A stretch of DNA of 64,000 nt from Chryseobacterium tructae (GCF_030409875.1 NZ_JAUFQR010000001.1:3472001-3536000), one strand, 5' to 3'. Shown: positions 20,890-30,361, counted from the stretch's first letter. The notes: generated from the letters alone by a model not told the origin. Program-made: numbers and translations.

Positions 20890-22008
20890 TTAGTCTTTAT
20901 TAATATTCACATTCATATTCATCCCTGCACTCAGTTTCTCAAGATTTTCTTTTTTATTAGAAGCAGTGAACTCTATTCTTACAGGAATTCTCTGTTGTAC
21001 CTTGATGAAGTTACCGGTAGAGTTATCTGTTGGTACATTTGAATATCTTGACCCGGTCGCTGCAGAAACAGCAGTTACTACTCCTTCAAACTGCTTTCCT
21101 CCCAAAGCATCTGCCGTCATCATCATTTTCTCTCCTACTTTAATATTAGGCATTTGGCTTTCAAGGAAGTTGGCTGTTACCCATTTCTGACCGTTTAACA
21201 CGATCGTTGCCACTTGCTGACCCGGTTGTATTAATTGTCCTTCCGAGATCGTTCTTCTCCCCATCACTCCATCATAAGGAGCAGTGATTACAGTATAAGA
21301 AAGATTAATTCTAGCCATATCCAACGCAGATTTTGTTCTTTTAATCTCTGCATCATTGATTCCTAGTTTGCTTTTCACTTCTGTTGTAGAAAGGTTTGCG
21401 GATTGTTTCTGATTCACTAAAGTCTCGTAGGAAGCCTTTTGAGCATCATACTCAGTTTTCACCTGATCATATTGTTGTCTTGTCACTGCCTCTGCAGATA
21501 GAAGATTTTTGTATCTGTTCAGGTTTTGCTCAGCATTCCAAAGTCTTGCTTTTGCTCCTGCAATATTGGATTCCATAACATTTACGTTATTGGAAACCGT
21601 GTTTACGGAAGAACTTGTTGCTGTTTTCTGAGCCATTGCATTTTGGTAAGCAGCTTCAGCCTGCCCTAATTGAGTAAGGATTTCACGTTCATCCAAAACA
21701 ACCAATGTATCTCCTTTTTTTACTCTTTGGTGCTCAATAAATTTAATTTCTTTGATATAAGCAGAAACCCTGGTATTAATTGGGTTAATGAATTCTTCTA
21801 CCTGTGCTGCTTCTGTATAGGTTTTATTCCCAATATGGAAATATTCACGGATGAGCCAGAATAATCCAAAACCGATGACCAGAAAAACGATAATATTGGA
21901 AATGATCGCTCTGATTTTATTTTTCTTGTTCTGTTTCTTTTTGCCATCTCCGCTTGGTCTTGCTGGAGTTGGTGTTGTATTTTGAGTAGTTTGTTCCTTG
22001 TTTTCCAT
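20890..22008 (-). CDS. HlyD/EmrA-family membrane fusion protein
   Basis: This periplasmic adaptor joins the MFS pump to the TolC channel. A Pro/Lys-rich cytoplasmic head (about 1-30) precedes one transmembrane helix (IRAIISNIIVFLVIGFGLFW). Then come a lipoyl-like half-motif (TRVSAYIKEIKFIEHQRVKK), a long coiled-coil hairpin (about 110-220, rich in Gln, Ala, Asn), and the second lipoyl half and beta-barrel (ITAPYDGVMGRRTISEGQLI). At 372 residues it is of normal length. It starts 22 bases after the TolC-like gene stop, within the same operon. Confidence 0.92.
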   Translation of the reverse strand: MENKEQTTQNTTPTPARPSGDGKKKQNKKNKIRAIISNIIVFLVIGFGLFWLIREYFHIGNKTYTEAAQVEEFINPINTRVSAYIKEIKFIEHQRVKKGDTLVVLDEREILTQLGQAEAAYQNAMAQKTATSSSVNTVSNNVNVMESNIAGAKARLWNAEQNLNRYKNLLSAEAVTRQQYDQVKTEYDAQKASYETLVNQKQSANLSTTEVKSKLGINDAEIKRTKSALDMARINLSYTVITAPYDGVMGRRTISEGQLIQPGQQVATIVLNGQKWVTANFLESQMPNIKVGEKMMMTADALGGKQFEGVVTAVSAATGSRYSNVPTDNSTGNFIKVQQRIPVRIEFTASNKKENLEKLSAGMNMNVNINKD

Positions 22009-22030
22009 TGTGTTGATTTCAGTTTAAAAA

Positions 22031-23341
22031 TTAAAGAGTTCCTGTAGATTTCAAAAGGTTATAATATTGATACAAAACATTGATTTCTGCATTAGCATAA
22101 TCCAGTTCTGACTGTAATTTCTGGTTCTGTGCATCAATCATTTCAGCCTGCACAGCCAATTGGTTCAGATATTTGGCTTCGGTAATTTTGTAGTTTTCCT
22201 CTGCCAGCCTTTTGGAATCATTAAGGATGTCTGCCTGCTGAATAGCTTCCTGATATTTGGTATATGCTGCATTCACACCCATATCTACATTCTGCTGTAC
22301 CAAAGTCATTGCATCATTGGCCTGATTTTTCTGCAGTTCACCTAATTTTACTTTTTCTTTTGTTTTATAGAGGGTATCGATATTGTAACTAAGAGAAACT
22401 CCTGTCTGCCAGCCCCCTGAATACATATCCAAGACAGGGTTTCTCGTAGTAATTGGTCTTTGTAGTGTATATCCACCGAATCCAGCCAGAGTAGGCATAT
22501 TATCGGTTTTTATAATCTCAATATTCTTATCGGCAACCGCAATATTTTTTTGTGCTGATCTCAGCATTGGATTGCTGTCGTGAGCAAGACTCATATAATA
22601 ATCCATTCCGATTCCTGCTTCTTTATTTTCAAGATTTTCAGTAGGAACGATTTCTGTGTCAGAAGATAAACCTAATGTAATATTTAAATTATAATTAAGG
22701 ATTTTTCTATTATTGGAAAGCGTCAGAATTCCCTGATCCAGATTTTTAAGAGCAAGCTCACCACGAATCACTTCGTTTCTGGTCACCATACCCTGCTGAT
22801 AGAACTTCTGGATATTTTTAAGACGTTCCTGAGCTAACTTTTTGTTATTCTGAAATACTTCTTCCTGATTGATAATTTTATAAACATCCAGATAATTTGA
22901 AATTACTAAAAATCTCACATCCTGTTTGTTCTTTTCAAAATCCAACTCGGAAAGCTGTTCACGAAGACCTGCCATCTCAATAGATTTGTTAACCAATCCA
23001 CCTTTGAAGATCAGTTGCGTTGCCTGAACTGCATACGAACTTCCATAATGAGGCATTGGAATCTTTGTAGAGTTTGAAAAATCTTTATCAATGGCTACTG
23101 CGTCACCTAAATAGAATTGGCTTGTAGAAGCTGTGATGGTTGGAAGTTTCTGAAGCTTAACAACATTGATATTTTGCTTGGCAATATCAATATTCTGAGC
23201 CGAAACCTTCAACTGCTGATGATTCTGGATAGCCAAATCGGCCACCTCACCTGCGGTCATCTGTTTTACCTGTTGCGAAAAAAACAGCGCAGGAAAAGCT
23301 GCTATCAAAACTGATAGTGCTGTTTTTATTTTCTTTGTCAT
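22031..23341 (-). CDS. TolC-family outer membrane efflux protein
   Basis: This is the trimeric outer-membrane channel of the tripartite pump. The signal peptide is about 1-22 (ALFFSQQ). The protein shows the two-fold repeated helical pattern of the OEP family (AGEVADLAIQNHQQLKVSAQ in the first half; MSLAHDSNPMLRSAQKNIAV in the second) and ends in the periplasmic helices QKLQSELDYANAEINVLYQY. At 436 residues it is normal. It is first in the operon, with a well-formed promoter and an inverted repeat just upstream. Confidence 0.92.
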   Translation of the reverse strand: MTKKIKTALSVLIAAFPALFFSQQVKQMTAGEVADLAIQNHQQLKVSAQNIDIAKQNINVVKLQKLPTITASTSQFYLGDAVAIDKDFSNSTKIPMPHYGSSYAVQATQLIFKGGLVNKSIEMAGLREQLSELDFEKNKQDVRFLVISNYLDVYKIINQEEVFQNNKKLAQERLKNIQKFYQQGMVTRNEVIRGELALKNLDQGILTLSNNRKILNYNLNITLGLSSDTEIVPTENLENKEAGIGMDYYMSLAHDSNPMLRSAQKNIAVADKNIEIIKTDNMPTLAGFGGYTLQRPITTRNPVLDMYSGGWQTGVSLSYNIDTLYKTKEKVKLGELQKNQANDAMTLVQQNVDMGVNAAYTKYQEAIQQADILNDSKRLAEENYKITEAKYLNQLAVQAEMIDAQNQKLQSELDYANAEINVLYQYYNLLKSTGTL

Positions 23342-23361
23342 TTTACCTTGTTTTACAGATG

Positions 23362-23402
23362 CAAAGTTAGGGCAACAACAAATTCAATCAAATGTTTGAA
23401 TT
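23362..23402 (-). promoter_or_regulatory. Promoter and candidate operator of the efflux operon
   Basis: On the minus strand TTTG (23389-23392) and TAACTTTG (23362-23369) are 19 bases apart, a textbook Bacteroidota sigma-A promoter. A perfect inverted repeat, AATTCAA-N8-TTGAATT (23381-23402), covers the -33 element. A protein bound there would block transcription. The AraC-type gene beside it is the obvious candidate but is not proven. Confidence 0.7.
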
Positions 23403-23430
23403 CTGGAAAAAGATGTTCAAATGTAGGATT

Positions 23431-24276
23431 TTAGTTTTCGAACTGATGTCTGTATTGTCTTGGGCTTACTTCCAGATGTTTTTTAAAAAAGTGAGAAAAT
23501 GCGTATTGATCACTAAAACCAAGGATAGAAGAAATTTCAGAGACCGGTTTACTGGAAGAGTTTAAAAGCACTTTTGCTTCGTTAATTACAATTAAAGCAA
23601 TAACATGACTGGCCGTCTTCCCTGTTACTTCCTTCACTACCGACGAGAGATGTCTGGTTGTAATAGATTGCCGCTCGGCGTAAAACTCAACCGTTCTTTC
23701 GGTAAGATGATATTCGGAAAGGTCTGTCAGAAAAACGAAAACGATTTCTTCCTGTCTAGACATCTGATTCATAGAATTATTGTCTTCTTTGGAAATAATC
23801 CCTGCCATCTGATAACAGAATACAGAGAAAAGATGTTCTACCATTTCTTTTTTATAGAGCATTTCGGTTTCAGAATCAAGAATGTATTTCAGGAAGTTGA
23901 CACTTTTCCACACCACCTCCATTTCATCTTCAGGAAACGGTACTCCTTTATTCATCTGTTGTCTGAAGTATCTATAAGTAATCAGTCTGTTGAATTTCAA
24001 AGACAATGCAGAGATGAATTCTCTTTTATAGGAAACCATCCTGGATTGAAAATCGTCACTCACAGCCACTACTTCATAGATAGTTTGGGGATCAGTCACC
24101 ATAAACATATTGGCAGAAACCTCCAGATCACTGAAATGCTGGCGAAGTTTTATCGTCCCGGATTTAATAAAAATAAAGGCAGGATTTTCGGGCCGGAATG
24201 GTTTATCTACGGCAATTCTCTCAAAAATATTACGTTCTGTAGAGATTTCTACTCCGAACTTTTCTAAGGCAGACAT
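23431..24276 (-). CDS. AraC-family transcriptional regulator
   Basis: This is a 281-residue regulator with a cupin-like sensor half (about 1-150: AFIFIKSGTIKLRQHF, FMVTDPQTIYEVV) and a C-terminal double helix-turn-helix (ASHVIALIVINEAKVLL, PVSEISSILGFSDQYAFSHF, KKHLEVSPRQYRH). It lies directly upstream of the TolC-HlyD-MFS operon on the same strand, with its own promoter and an 89-base gap. It most likely controls the pump in response to a ligand. The box TACATTTG ends 4 bases before its ATG, so its mRNA is probably leaderless. Confidence 0.92.
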   Translation of the reverse strand: MSALEKFGVEISTERNIFERIAVDKPFRPENPAFIFIKSGTIKLRQHFSDLEVSANMFMVTDPQTIYEVVAVSDDFQSRMVSYKREFISALSLKFNRLITYRYFRQQMNKGVPFPEDEMEVVWKSVNFLKYILDSETEMLYKKEMVEHLFSVFCYQMAGIISKEDNNSMNQMSRQEEIVFVFLTDLSEYHLTERTVEFYAERQSITTRHLSSVVKEVTGKTASHVIALIVINEAKVLLNSSSKPVSEISSILGFSDQYAFSHFFKKHLEVSPRQYRHQFEN

Positions 24277-24280
24277 AACA

Positions 24281-24313
24281 CAAATGTAAGCAAACTTCTC
24301 ACTGATTACAAAA
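24281..24313 (-). promoter_or_regulatory. Promoter of the araC-type gene (leaderless type)
   Basis: On the minus strand TTTTG (24309-24313) and TACATTTG (24281-24288) are 20 bases apart. Only TGTT separates the -7 box from the ATG. Confidence 0.65.
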
Positions 24314-24349
24314 TTTTATTATTTTAGCACCAATCCAATTCCTGTCAGT

Positions 24350-24823
24350 ATGAGAAAGGTTGATTTATTATTTGCAGAGTATAGTAAAAGCCATAGAAAT
24401 GCGACTAACAAGTTCATTCATTGGTTTTGTGTGCCTTTAATCTTTTGTTCTATTCTAGGATTCATTTCCCTGATTCCTTCACCCCATTTCTGCATTTCTT
24501 ACTTTGGATGCATCAGCATCATTAGTTTAATAGCCATTGTACTTATAAGCTTGTATTATATGAGATTGTCTTTGCTCATTGGGCTGATTATGATTGTTAT
24601 AATGCTGTTGGCAGAACATTTCATCTACCTTACCAATATCAGCTTGAATAAACAGTCCTGGGTTATCTATCTTGGCGTTTTTGTCATTACCTGGATCTTT
24701 CAGTTTATTGGGCATAAGATTGAAGGAAAAAAGCCCTCTTTCCTGAAGGATATTCAGTTTCTATTGATTGGCCCTATCTGGCTTTTAAGTTTCGTTCTTA
24801 AAAAAACAGGGATCAGATATTAA
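24350..24823 (+). CDS. Mpo1-like (DUF962) membrane protein
   Basis: This is a 157-residue protein of the Mpo1/YGL010w (DUF962) family. The yeast member is an Fe(II) dioxygenase acting on 2-hydroxy fatty acids. Signature parts are NKFIHWFCVPLIF near residue 25 and WIFQFIGHKIEGKKPSFLKD near 125, both with the conserved His. Four hydrophobic helices lie between and after. It is divergent from the araC-type gene and followed by a lipoprotein gene 87 bases downstream. The bacterial role is not known to me. Confidence 0.82.
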   Translation: MRKVDLLFAEYSKSHRNATNKFIHWFCVPLIFCSILGFISLIPSPHFCISYFGCISIISLIAIVLISLYYMRLSLLIGLIMIVIMLLAEHFIYLTNISLNKQSWVIYLGVFVITWIFQFIGHKIEGKKPSFLKDIQFLLIGPIWLLSFVLKKTGIRY

Positions 24824-24910
24824 CGTCTTGGCTTATTCTTTTAAATGATTTCTGGATGTTTGCTTTTCTAAGCATGGTTTTTGATAGTATTCATGAAAAA
24901 TTAACTTTCC

Positions 24911-25768
24911 ATGAGAACGATACTATTACCTTTATTATGCCTTATTCTTATTAACTGCAGTAAACAAAAAGCTGATAAGATATTATCTGCAAATGCAGAT
25001 ATAGCAGAAATGATTATTGAGGATAAAGTTGCAGGCAATACTCCACCTCCACCTCCTTCTGCTGCAGAGGAACCTGATAACTCTAATGCCACAACATCTT
25101 TAAAAGATAGTATCTCCAGAAAAATCATTAAAAACGGAGAAATGAGAGTTCAGGTGGGAGATATTAAGAAAGCCCAGAGTCAGGTAAATGACATCCTGAA
25201 AAACAACAGGGCTTATATCGAGAAAGAAGAGTTCGAGAATACAGATATCAATGAAAATATGAATCTTACCATCCGGGTGCCTCATAAGAACTTTGATGCG
25301 CTTGTAAACTCATTTTCCGATGGCGTAGGTTCGGTATTGTCTAAGAATATCTCCTCCAATGATGTTACAGAGGAATATACTGATGTATCCATAAAACTGG
25401 CTAATAAAAAAATATATCTGGAAAAGTATAGGGATATGCTCAAAAGTGCTGCTACTACAAAAGATATGTTGGAAATTCAGGAAAAGATCCGGGCGTTAGA
25501 AGATGAGATTGATGTAGCTGAGGGAAGACTTCGTTTTATTGATGACCGGGTGAATTACAGCACTTTAAACCTAAGTTTATATAAAGCAAAAATAAGAAGT
25601 TCTGCCACGTCAAAAATTGGATTTGGAAGTCGCTTTGTAGATTCCCTGACGGAAGGCTGGAACAGCTTTATAGCCTTTTTATTAGGAATTATTTCCTTCT
25701 GGCCTTTCTTCTTACTCATTCCTGTTATCGTTGCTCTTTGGAGAAAATGGAAAAAGAAAAAACAATAA
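24911..25768 (+). CDS. DUF4349 family lipoprotein
   Basis: This is a cell-envelope lipoprotein. The signal and lipobox are CLILINCSKQ. A Pro-rich linker (PPPPPSAAEE, about 45) precedes the DUF4349 domain (IIKNGEMRVQVGDI at about 75; TIRVPHKNFDALVNSF; VSIKLANKKIYLEKYRDML; EKIRALEDEIDVAEGRL). A coiled coil is likely at about 170-215. One transmembrane helix lies near the C terminus (FLLGIISFWPFFLLIPVIVA) with a Lys-rich tail. The biochemical role is unknown for the family. Confidence 0.85.
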   Translation: MRTILLPLLCLILINCSKQKADKILSANADIAEMIIEDKVAGNTPPPPPSAAEEPDNSNATTSLKDSISRKIIKNGEMRVQVGDIKKAQSQVNDILKNNRAYIEKEEFENTDINENMNLTIRVPHKNFDALVNSFSDGVGSVLSKNISSNDVTEEYTDVSIKLANKKIYLEKYRDMLKSAATTKDMLEIQEKIRALEDEIDVAEGRLRFIDDRVNYSTLNLSLYKAKIRSSATSKIGFGSRFVDSLTEGWNSFIAFLLGIISFWPFFLLIPVIVALWRKWKKKKQ

Positions 25769-25786
25769 ATTTCTTTATAAATTAAC

Positions 25787-25817
25787 AAAGCCGAAACTCT
25801 ATTGAATTTCGGCTTTT
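25787..25817 (+). terminator. Terminator between convergent genes at 25.8 kb
   Basis: AAAGCCGAAA pairs loosely around a 10-base loop with TTTCGGCTTT and runs into TTTTATTTT. It ends the DUF4349 gene. Confidence 0.85.
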
Positions 25818-25820
25818 ATT

Positions 25821-26831
25821 TTAATTTGCATATTTCGTGGGAAGATCCGGATACACATCTTTTAACGGAATCGCTTTCCCTGCTTTAGAGAGTTCGGCTT
25901 TTGGAAAAGCGTTTTTAAACAATTTAAAAGTAATCACCATAGGTTCATTCCCCTTTATCTGATTTAGCTCTTTAAAAGCATCCAAAATTTCCTGACTATC
26001 GAAAGAATAATTGCTCCCATATCTCTGTGTATTTCCCCAGTCTATTAAAAATCTATTGGGAAGATTTCTTGGCTTCACCTCTTCAAATGTTTCATCATCA
26101 GTTTTCATTGGTTTATCATCAAATGCATAAGCTGAAATCTCCGAAATTTTCTCAGCATTCTCAGTTTCAATTTTTGCTATCCATGAATATTTTTGAGTAA
26201 GAAGATCCGAATACTCTGAAACTCCTTTCAGAGAAGGAAAATCATTATATTCATCACCTGAATACTTTCTATAAACCAACATTTTTAATGTCCCCGGAAA
26301 TTCTTTTGCCTGAAAATTTCCTATTACTGCTGATTCAACACTCTTACTCCCCGATTGTTCAATCTTCAAAGAGATTTTTCCTTTCGATTGAATCTCCACT
26401 CGTAAATTAGCTCCCAACGTTTTATTTTTCAAAGAACTTTTCATTTTTTCCAAAGGAAGTTTTGTATTCAGCTGATAGAACTTTTTCTCTTCAACAGAAT
26501 AATATTTAATAGATAAAGAATCAGGCAGCAAATCATCCTGAGTCCAAAAATACGCAGAATCAGACCCTTTTTTTGAAACAATTAATTGAGGAGAATCGTG
26601 CTCTAATCTATTTTCAGATTGATTAAAGGTATTGATAAAAACACCATCAAGAATCTTTAGCATCCCGGATTTCTCATCTTTTGAATTCGGTTCTACGCTT
26701 ATGATTTTTGCTGACCAGCTCAGTTTATCAAATTCCTTCTTTTTCACTAAAGTAATTCCATACAAAATAACCAGCAAAATAAAAACGCCTGCCAGACAAA
26801 AATTCAGATAATCTATGACCGTTTTTTTCAT
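25821..26831 (-). CDS. Hypothetical membrane-anchored protein
   Basis: This 336-residue protein has one N-terminal transmembrane helix (FCLAGVFILLVILYGITLV, about 11-30) and a large soluble part, presumably periplasmic. The central stretch LPDSLSIKYYSVEEKKFYQL recalls DUF2931-type proteins, but I am not certain. The second half has KMLVYRKYSGDEYNDFPSL and RFLIDWGNTQRYGSNYSF. It begins just after the 96-residue membrane protein gene on the same strand (4 bases apart), so the two are probably one operon. Confidence 0.7.
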   Translation of the reverse strand: MKKTVIDYLNFCLAGVFILLVILYGITLVKKKEFDKLSWSAKIISVEPNSKDEKSGMLKILDGVFINTFNQSENRLEHDSPQLIVSKKGSDSAYFWTQDDLLPDSLSIKYYSVEEKKFYQLNTKLPLEKMKSSLKNKTLGANLRVEIQSKGKISLKIEQSGSKSVESAVIGNFQAKEFPGTLKMLVYRKYSGDEYNDFPSLKGVSEYSDLLTQKYSWIAKIETENAEKISEISAYAFDDKPMKTDDETFEEVKPRNLPNRFLIDWGNTQRYGSNYSFDSQEILDAFKELNQIKGNEPMVITFKLFKNAFPKAELSKAGKAIPLKDVYPDLPTKYAN

Positions 26832-26835
26832 ATTC

Positions 26836-27126
26836 TTAGTGGTTAAAAGATCTTCCTAATGCTCCTAAAAAACTTAACGTAATAAAGACTAGAATAGAAA
26901 TACCTACCATAAAAAAAGTAAAATACTTAAATCCTTTTTTATACTTAGATTCTCCGATCAACAAAGTAAGAAAAACAGAAATTCCCGGAATAAAAAAGCA
27001 AGCAACAGCCAAGGATAGTCCATCCCCCATTTTAACCCCAAAATCTATATAATCAAGATAGTAAATAAGCAATACCTTAATACAAAACAATAGAAAAACG
27101 GTAAGAAATGGGTTATTCTTCATCAT
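26836..27126 (-). CDS. Small hypothetical membrane protein
   Basis: This 96-residue protein has three predicted transmembrane helices (FLTVFLLFCIKVLLIYYL; LSLAVACFFIPGISVFLTLL; YFTFFMVGISILVFITLSFL). I recognise no family. It sits between the RsmI-like gene (7 bases upstream) and the anchored hypothetical protein (4 bases downstream), so all are probably co-transcribed. Two adjacent ATG codons could start it. Confidence 0.65.
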   Translation of the reverse strand: MMKNNPFLTVFLLFCIKVLLIYYLDYIDFGVKMGDGLSLAVACFFIPGISVFLTLLIGESKYKKGFKYFTFFMVGISILVFITLSFLGALGRSFNH

Positions 27127-27133
27127 TATTTTT

Positions 27134-27832
27134 TTATTTTCCTAATAAGAATACGGCAGGAACTTTATGCAACTCAGGCTTTTGTTTTTGCCAGTCTTTT
27201 ATTGTTTTTGTTTTGATAAATTCGTGTTCCGGATCATTGATATTGGCAGCGATACAAAGCTTGGTATTGGGAGATAAAAACTTTAAAAGGTCTTCAATAA
27301 GCTGATTATTTCTATATGGGGTTTCCATAAAGATCTGTGAATACCCTGTTTTCTGAACCAATCCTTCAAGGTTCGTCATCTGCTTCTTTTTTTCTCCTTT
27401 ATCGATGGGAAGGTATCCATGGAAGGTAAATTCCTGCCCATTAAACCCACTGGATATTAAAGCCAGAATAATAGATGATGGCCCTGAGATAGGAATAACA
27501 CGGATATTTTTTTCATGACACCATTTTACCATCAGGTTTCCCGGATCTGCAATACAAGGCAATCCTGCTTCTGAAAGCAATCCGAAATCCTGTCCTTTCA
27601 GCATAAGTTGTTGAGCTTCTTTAATATCGGCATTTTCCGTATACTTATCCAACAAAAATAGTTTCAGATCTGATTGTTTCTTTTCAGGAGCAAAGAATTT
27701 AACGACCTTTCTGGCGGTTTTCTCATTTTCCACAAAGAAGTAATCCGTTTGCATGATATATTCCTTAATAACAGGTGCAAAATGAGTAATAGAGGTATTT
27801 TCTGATAAGTAGGCAGGGAGTAAAAAAAGCAT
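27134..27832 (-). CDS. RsmI-like tetrapyrrole-methylase family SAM methyltransferase
   Basis: This 232-residue enzyme is of the fold used by RsmI, which methylates cytidine 1402 of 16S rRNA. Seen are LLSEAGLPCIADPGNLMVKW (SAM-binding), VIPISGPSSIILALISSGFNG and FMETPYRNNQLIEDLL. The N terminus (MLFLLPAYLSENTSITHFAP) differs from canonical RsmI. Bacteroidota commonly carry such a paralogue beside a true RsmI. The target is therefore unsure. It lies 4 bases after the NTF2-like gene on the same strand. Confidence 0.85.
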   Translation of the reverse strand: MLFLLPAYLSENTSITHFAPVIKEYIMQTDYFFVENEKTARKVVKFFAPEKKQSDLKLFLLDKYTENADIKEAQQLMLKGQDFGLLSEAGLPCIADPGNLMVKWCHEKNIRVIPISGPSSIILALISSGFNGQEFTFHGYLPIDKGEKKKQMTNLEGLVQKTGYSQIFMETPYRNNQLIEDLLKFLSPNTKLCIAANINDPEHEFIKTKTIKDWQKQKPELHKVPAVFLLGK

Positions 27833-27836
27833 TGTT

Positions 27837-28337
27837 TTATTTTTTAGTTCTTTCGTTTAATGATGGTTGTGGGAAGTATTTTGCAAGATCCATGGAGAAG
27901 GTTACAGAGGTTATTTTCCAAATTCCGTTAATCTTCATCAGCGTCCAGATTTCTTTTCCCCAGTTTTCCATTTTTCCTTCATACCAAAAACTGTAATCGA
28001 AATTGGCAGAAGCTACCGCTCCATCTTCAACGATTTTAATATTGTCAAATTTTTCTTCAGACTTGTCGTCTTTAAAGCCTTTGATGAAAGCTTTATAATC
28101 ATCAGCAAAATAATATTCTGCTTTAGGATTTTTCTCCAGACGTTTCGCCTGTGTCCTGTCTTTATAGATTCCAGTCCAGAGCACTGGTTCCTGAAATAGC
28201 GACAGGTATTGAGCTTCATTTCTTGTTTTAATACTTTCCATAAAGTCGTTCATTACTTTAAGGATTTCGTTTTCATCTTTCGTTTGAGCGAAGGAGAAAT
28301 TAAAGCTTACGATGAGTAGTAATAGCAGTTTTTTCAT
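27837..28337 (-). CDS. Exported NTF2-like (SnoaL-fold) protein
   Basis: This is a 166-residue secreted or periplasmic protein with signal peptide MKKLLLLLIVSFNFSFAQ. The body matches the NTF2-like pattern: an N-terminal helix (ENEILKVMNDFMESIKTRN), the strand-rich middle (SANFDYSFWYEGKMENWGKE) and WTLMKINGIWKITSVTFSMD at the end. Function is unknown. It lies 2 bases after the phosphatase gene, part of the same run of minus-strand genes. Confidence 0.75.
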   Translation of the reverse strand: MKKLLLLLIVSFNFSFAQTKDENEILKVMNDFMESIKTRNEAQYLSLFQEPVLWTGIYKDRTQAKRLEKNPKAEYYFADDYKAFIKGFKDDKSEEKFDNIKIVEDGAVASANFDYSFWYEGKMENWGKEIWTLMKINGIWKITSVTFSMDLAKYFPQPSLNERTKK

Positions 28338-28339
28338 GG

Positions 28340-28792
28340 TTATGTTATTAGGATTTGCTTTCTGATGGCATCACATCCTTTCTCCAAAAGCTGGAAAACA
28401 TGTTCAAAATCTTGCATATCTCCCCAATAAGGATCCGGAACCTCAGCATTTTTATGATCACCTAATGCTTCTAAAAATAATGATATTTTCTGACGTTCTT
28501 CTTCATTTTTAGCTTTGGAAACAACATCTTCAAACACATCTATATCCATACAGTAGATCTTATCAAAAGTTTCATAATCTGCCCTTGTGATGGGTCTTGA
28601 TTTCTGTTTGGAAATATCAACATGATGATTGGCGGCCGTTTTAATAGCTCTTTTATCAGGGTGTTTACCTTCATGCATAGAAATCGTTCCGGCGGAATCT
28701 ACCACAAAATTTTCCGGCACTTTTGTTTTCATAATTCCCTCTGCTAAAGGACTTCTGCAAATATTTCCAAGGCAAACCATCAGGATTTTCAT
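28340..28792 (-). CDS. Low molecular weight protein-tyrosine phosphatase
   Basis: This is a cytosolic phosphatase of 150 residues. The P-loop MVCLGNICRSP (C-X5-R-S) begins at residue 6. The general acid Asp is in VPDPYWG near residue 118. It would dephosphorylate phosphotyrosine on proteins; no partner kinase or capsule gene is nearby. It heads a tight run with the NTF2-like and RsmI-like genes and is separated from dnaA by a strong terminator. Confidence 0.93.
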   Translation of the reverse strand: MKILMVCLGNICRSPLAEGIMKTKVPENFVVDSAGTISMHEGKHPDKRAIKTAANHHVDISKQKSRPITRADYETFDKIYCMDIDVFEDVVSKAKNEEERQKISLFLEALGDHKNAEVPDPYWGDMQDFEHVFQLLEKGCDAIRKQILIT

Positions 28793-28851
28793 AGTCTGAT
28801 ATTTAATAAATTAATCGGCAATCAAAATGGATTGCTGTAACAAAACTAAAT

Positions 28852-28884
28852 AAAAAATGAAGAATACGACTATTCTTCATTTTT
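28852..28884 (-). terminator. Terminator after dnaA
   Basis: A perfect 14-bp stem (AAAAATGAAGAATA / TATTCTTCATTTTT) with loop CGAC or GTCG ends in a T-run on either strand. It lies 23 bases past the dnaA stop. Confidence 0.88.
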
Positions 28885-28907
28885 AAATATTTTAGATTAA
28901 GATCATC

Positions 28908-30361
28908 TTACTGCTTAATTCTTTCGGTAAGATCTTTAACGTATTTCTTAATTTCTTTATCAATCTTAGAAACATCTTTGATGGTATCACAAGCATACAT
29001 TACCGTAGAGTGATCTTTTCCGCCCATTTCTTCACCGATTTTAGTGAATGTGGAGTTGGTAAACTCTTTTGAGAAATACATCGCCAATTGTCTTGGTAAA
29101 GCGATCTCTCTTTTTCTTGTTTTGGATAGAAGCTGCTCTTTTTTGATTCCAAAATAGTCGCACACCACTTCCTGAATATAAGGAATATTGATGACCTTCT
29201 TTTGGTTAGCCGCAATTCTGTTGATCGTTTCCTTTAATAGCTCAAGACTTAAATCTCTCTTGTATACTGTAGAATAGGCAATTACTGAGTTGATAACTCC
29301 AATCAATTCTCTTACGTTTGTTTTTGTTTCAACCGCAAGGAAATCAAGCATATCTCCTGGAAGAACGATTCCGTCTCTGCTTAATTTATCTTCAATGATC
29401 TGTCTTCTTGTAGATAAATCCGGAGATTTGATTTCTGCAGAAAGTCCCCATTTGAAACGAGAACAATTCTGTCCTGAATATCCATAATGTCTGCTGGTGC
29501 TTTATCGGAAGTAAGAATGATCTGTTTTCCATTTTGATGCAAGTGATCAAAAATGTGGAAGAAACTATCTTGAGTAGCTGATTTTCCTGATAAGAATTGA
29601 ATATCATCAATAATCAGGACATCTACCATTTGATAGAAATTTGCAAATTCTGTTTGCTTATGTGCTTTTGCCGCAGAAATAAACTGCTGGATGAATTTTT
29701 CTGAAGATAAATAAAGAACTACTTTGTCTGGAAACTGATTTTTTACTTCAAGACCAACTGCCTGACCTAAGTGAGTTTTTCCAACACCATACCCGCCATA
29801 TAAGAATAAAGGGTTGAATGCGGTAGCTCCCGGTCTTTTAGCAATAGATCTTGCCACGGTAGCTGCAAATTTATTACTTTCTCCTTCTACATAACTATCA
29901 AAAGAATAGTCTGGTTTCAGATTAGAATCAATATTTACTTTTCTAATTCCAGGGACCACGAAAGGGTTTACAATATTAGCTGAGAATCCTTGTGGCATTG
30001 TTTCCTGTGTTTTTGGAGTAGGAACACTTTGTCCCTTCATGTTCATGGTAACCGGCTTTTCTTCACCTTTTGGTCTGTTTTCCATTACAGAATACCATAA
30101 CTTCACTCCTTTTCCTACATTTTTCTTCAGGGCAGCAGAAAGTAAGGACAAGTAATTATCCTCTATGTATTCCTTGTAAAAATCGCTCGGTACGATAAGT
30201 GTAAGGTTATTAGCTACTAATGAAAGTGGCTGTACCTTATCAAATAACATATCGAAAGATTTTTCAAGTTTTTTCAGGTCAGAATTATCTTCAGCTGCGT
30301 TCAGGTTATCGCGCATAAACTGAAGGCATTTCTGCCATATCATCATTAAATTGTCATCCAT
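28908..30361 (-). CDS. dnaA: Chromosomal replication initiator DnaA (frameshifted)
   Basis: DnaA is an AAA+ ATPase that opens the replication origin. Domain I is about 1-90. After a linker, the Walker A GGYGVGKTH and Walker B VLIIDDIQFLSGK mark domain III. Domain IV carries the signature GGKDHSTVMYACDTI. The frame breaks at 29462-29463. One added base in that A/T run restores DRIVSRFKWGLSAEIKSPD, giving 484 residues, normal for the family. As an essential gene it is surely intact in the cell. I looked for DnaA boxes (TTATCCACA) in the flanking gaps and found none, so no origin is evident here. Confidence 0.96.

Noticed and set aside
23605..24267. A 220-codon plus-strand frame opposite the araC-type gene
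   Set aside because: It lies wholly inside a well-conserved regulator on the other strand and shows no family features.
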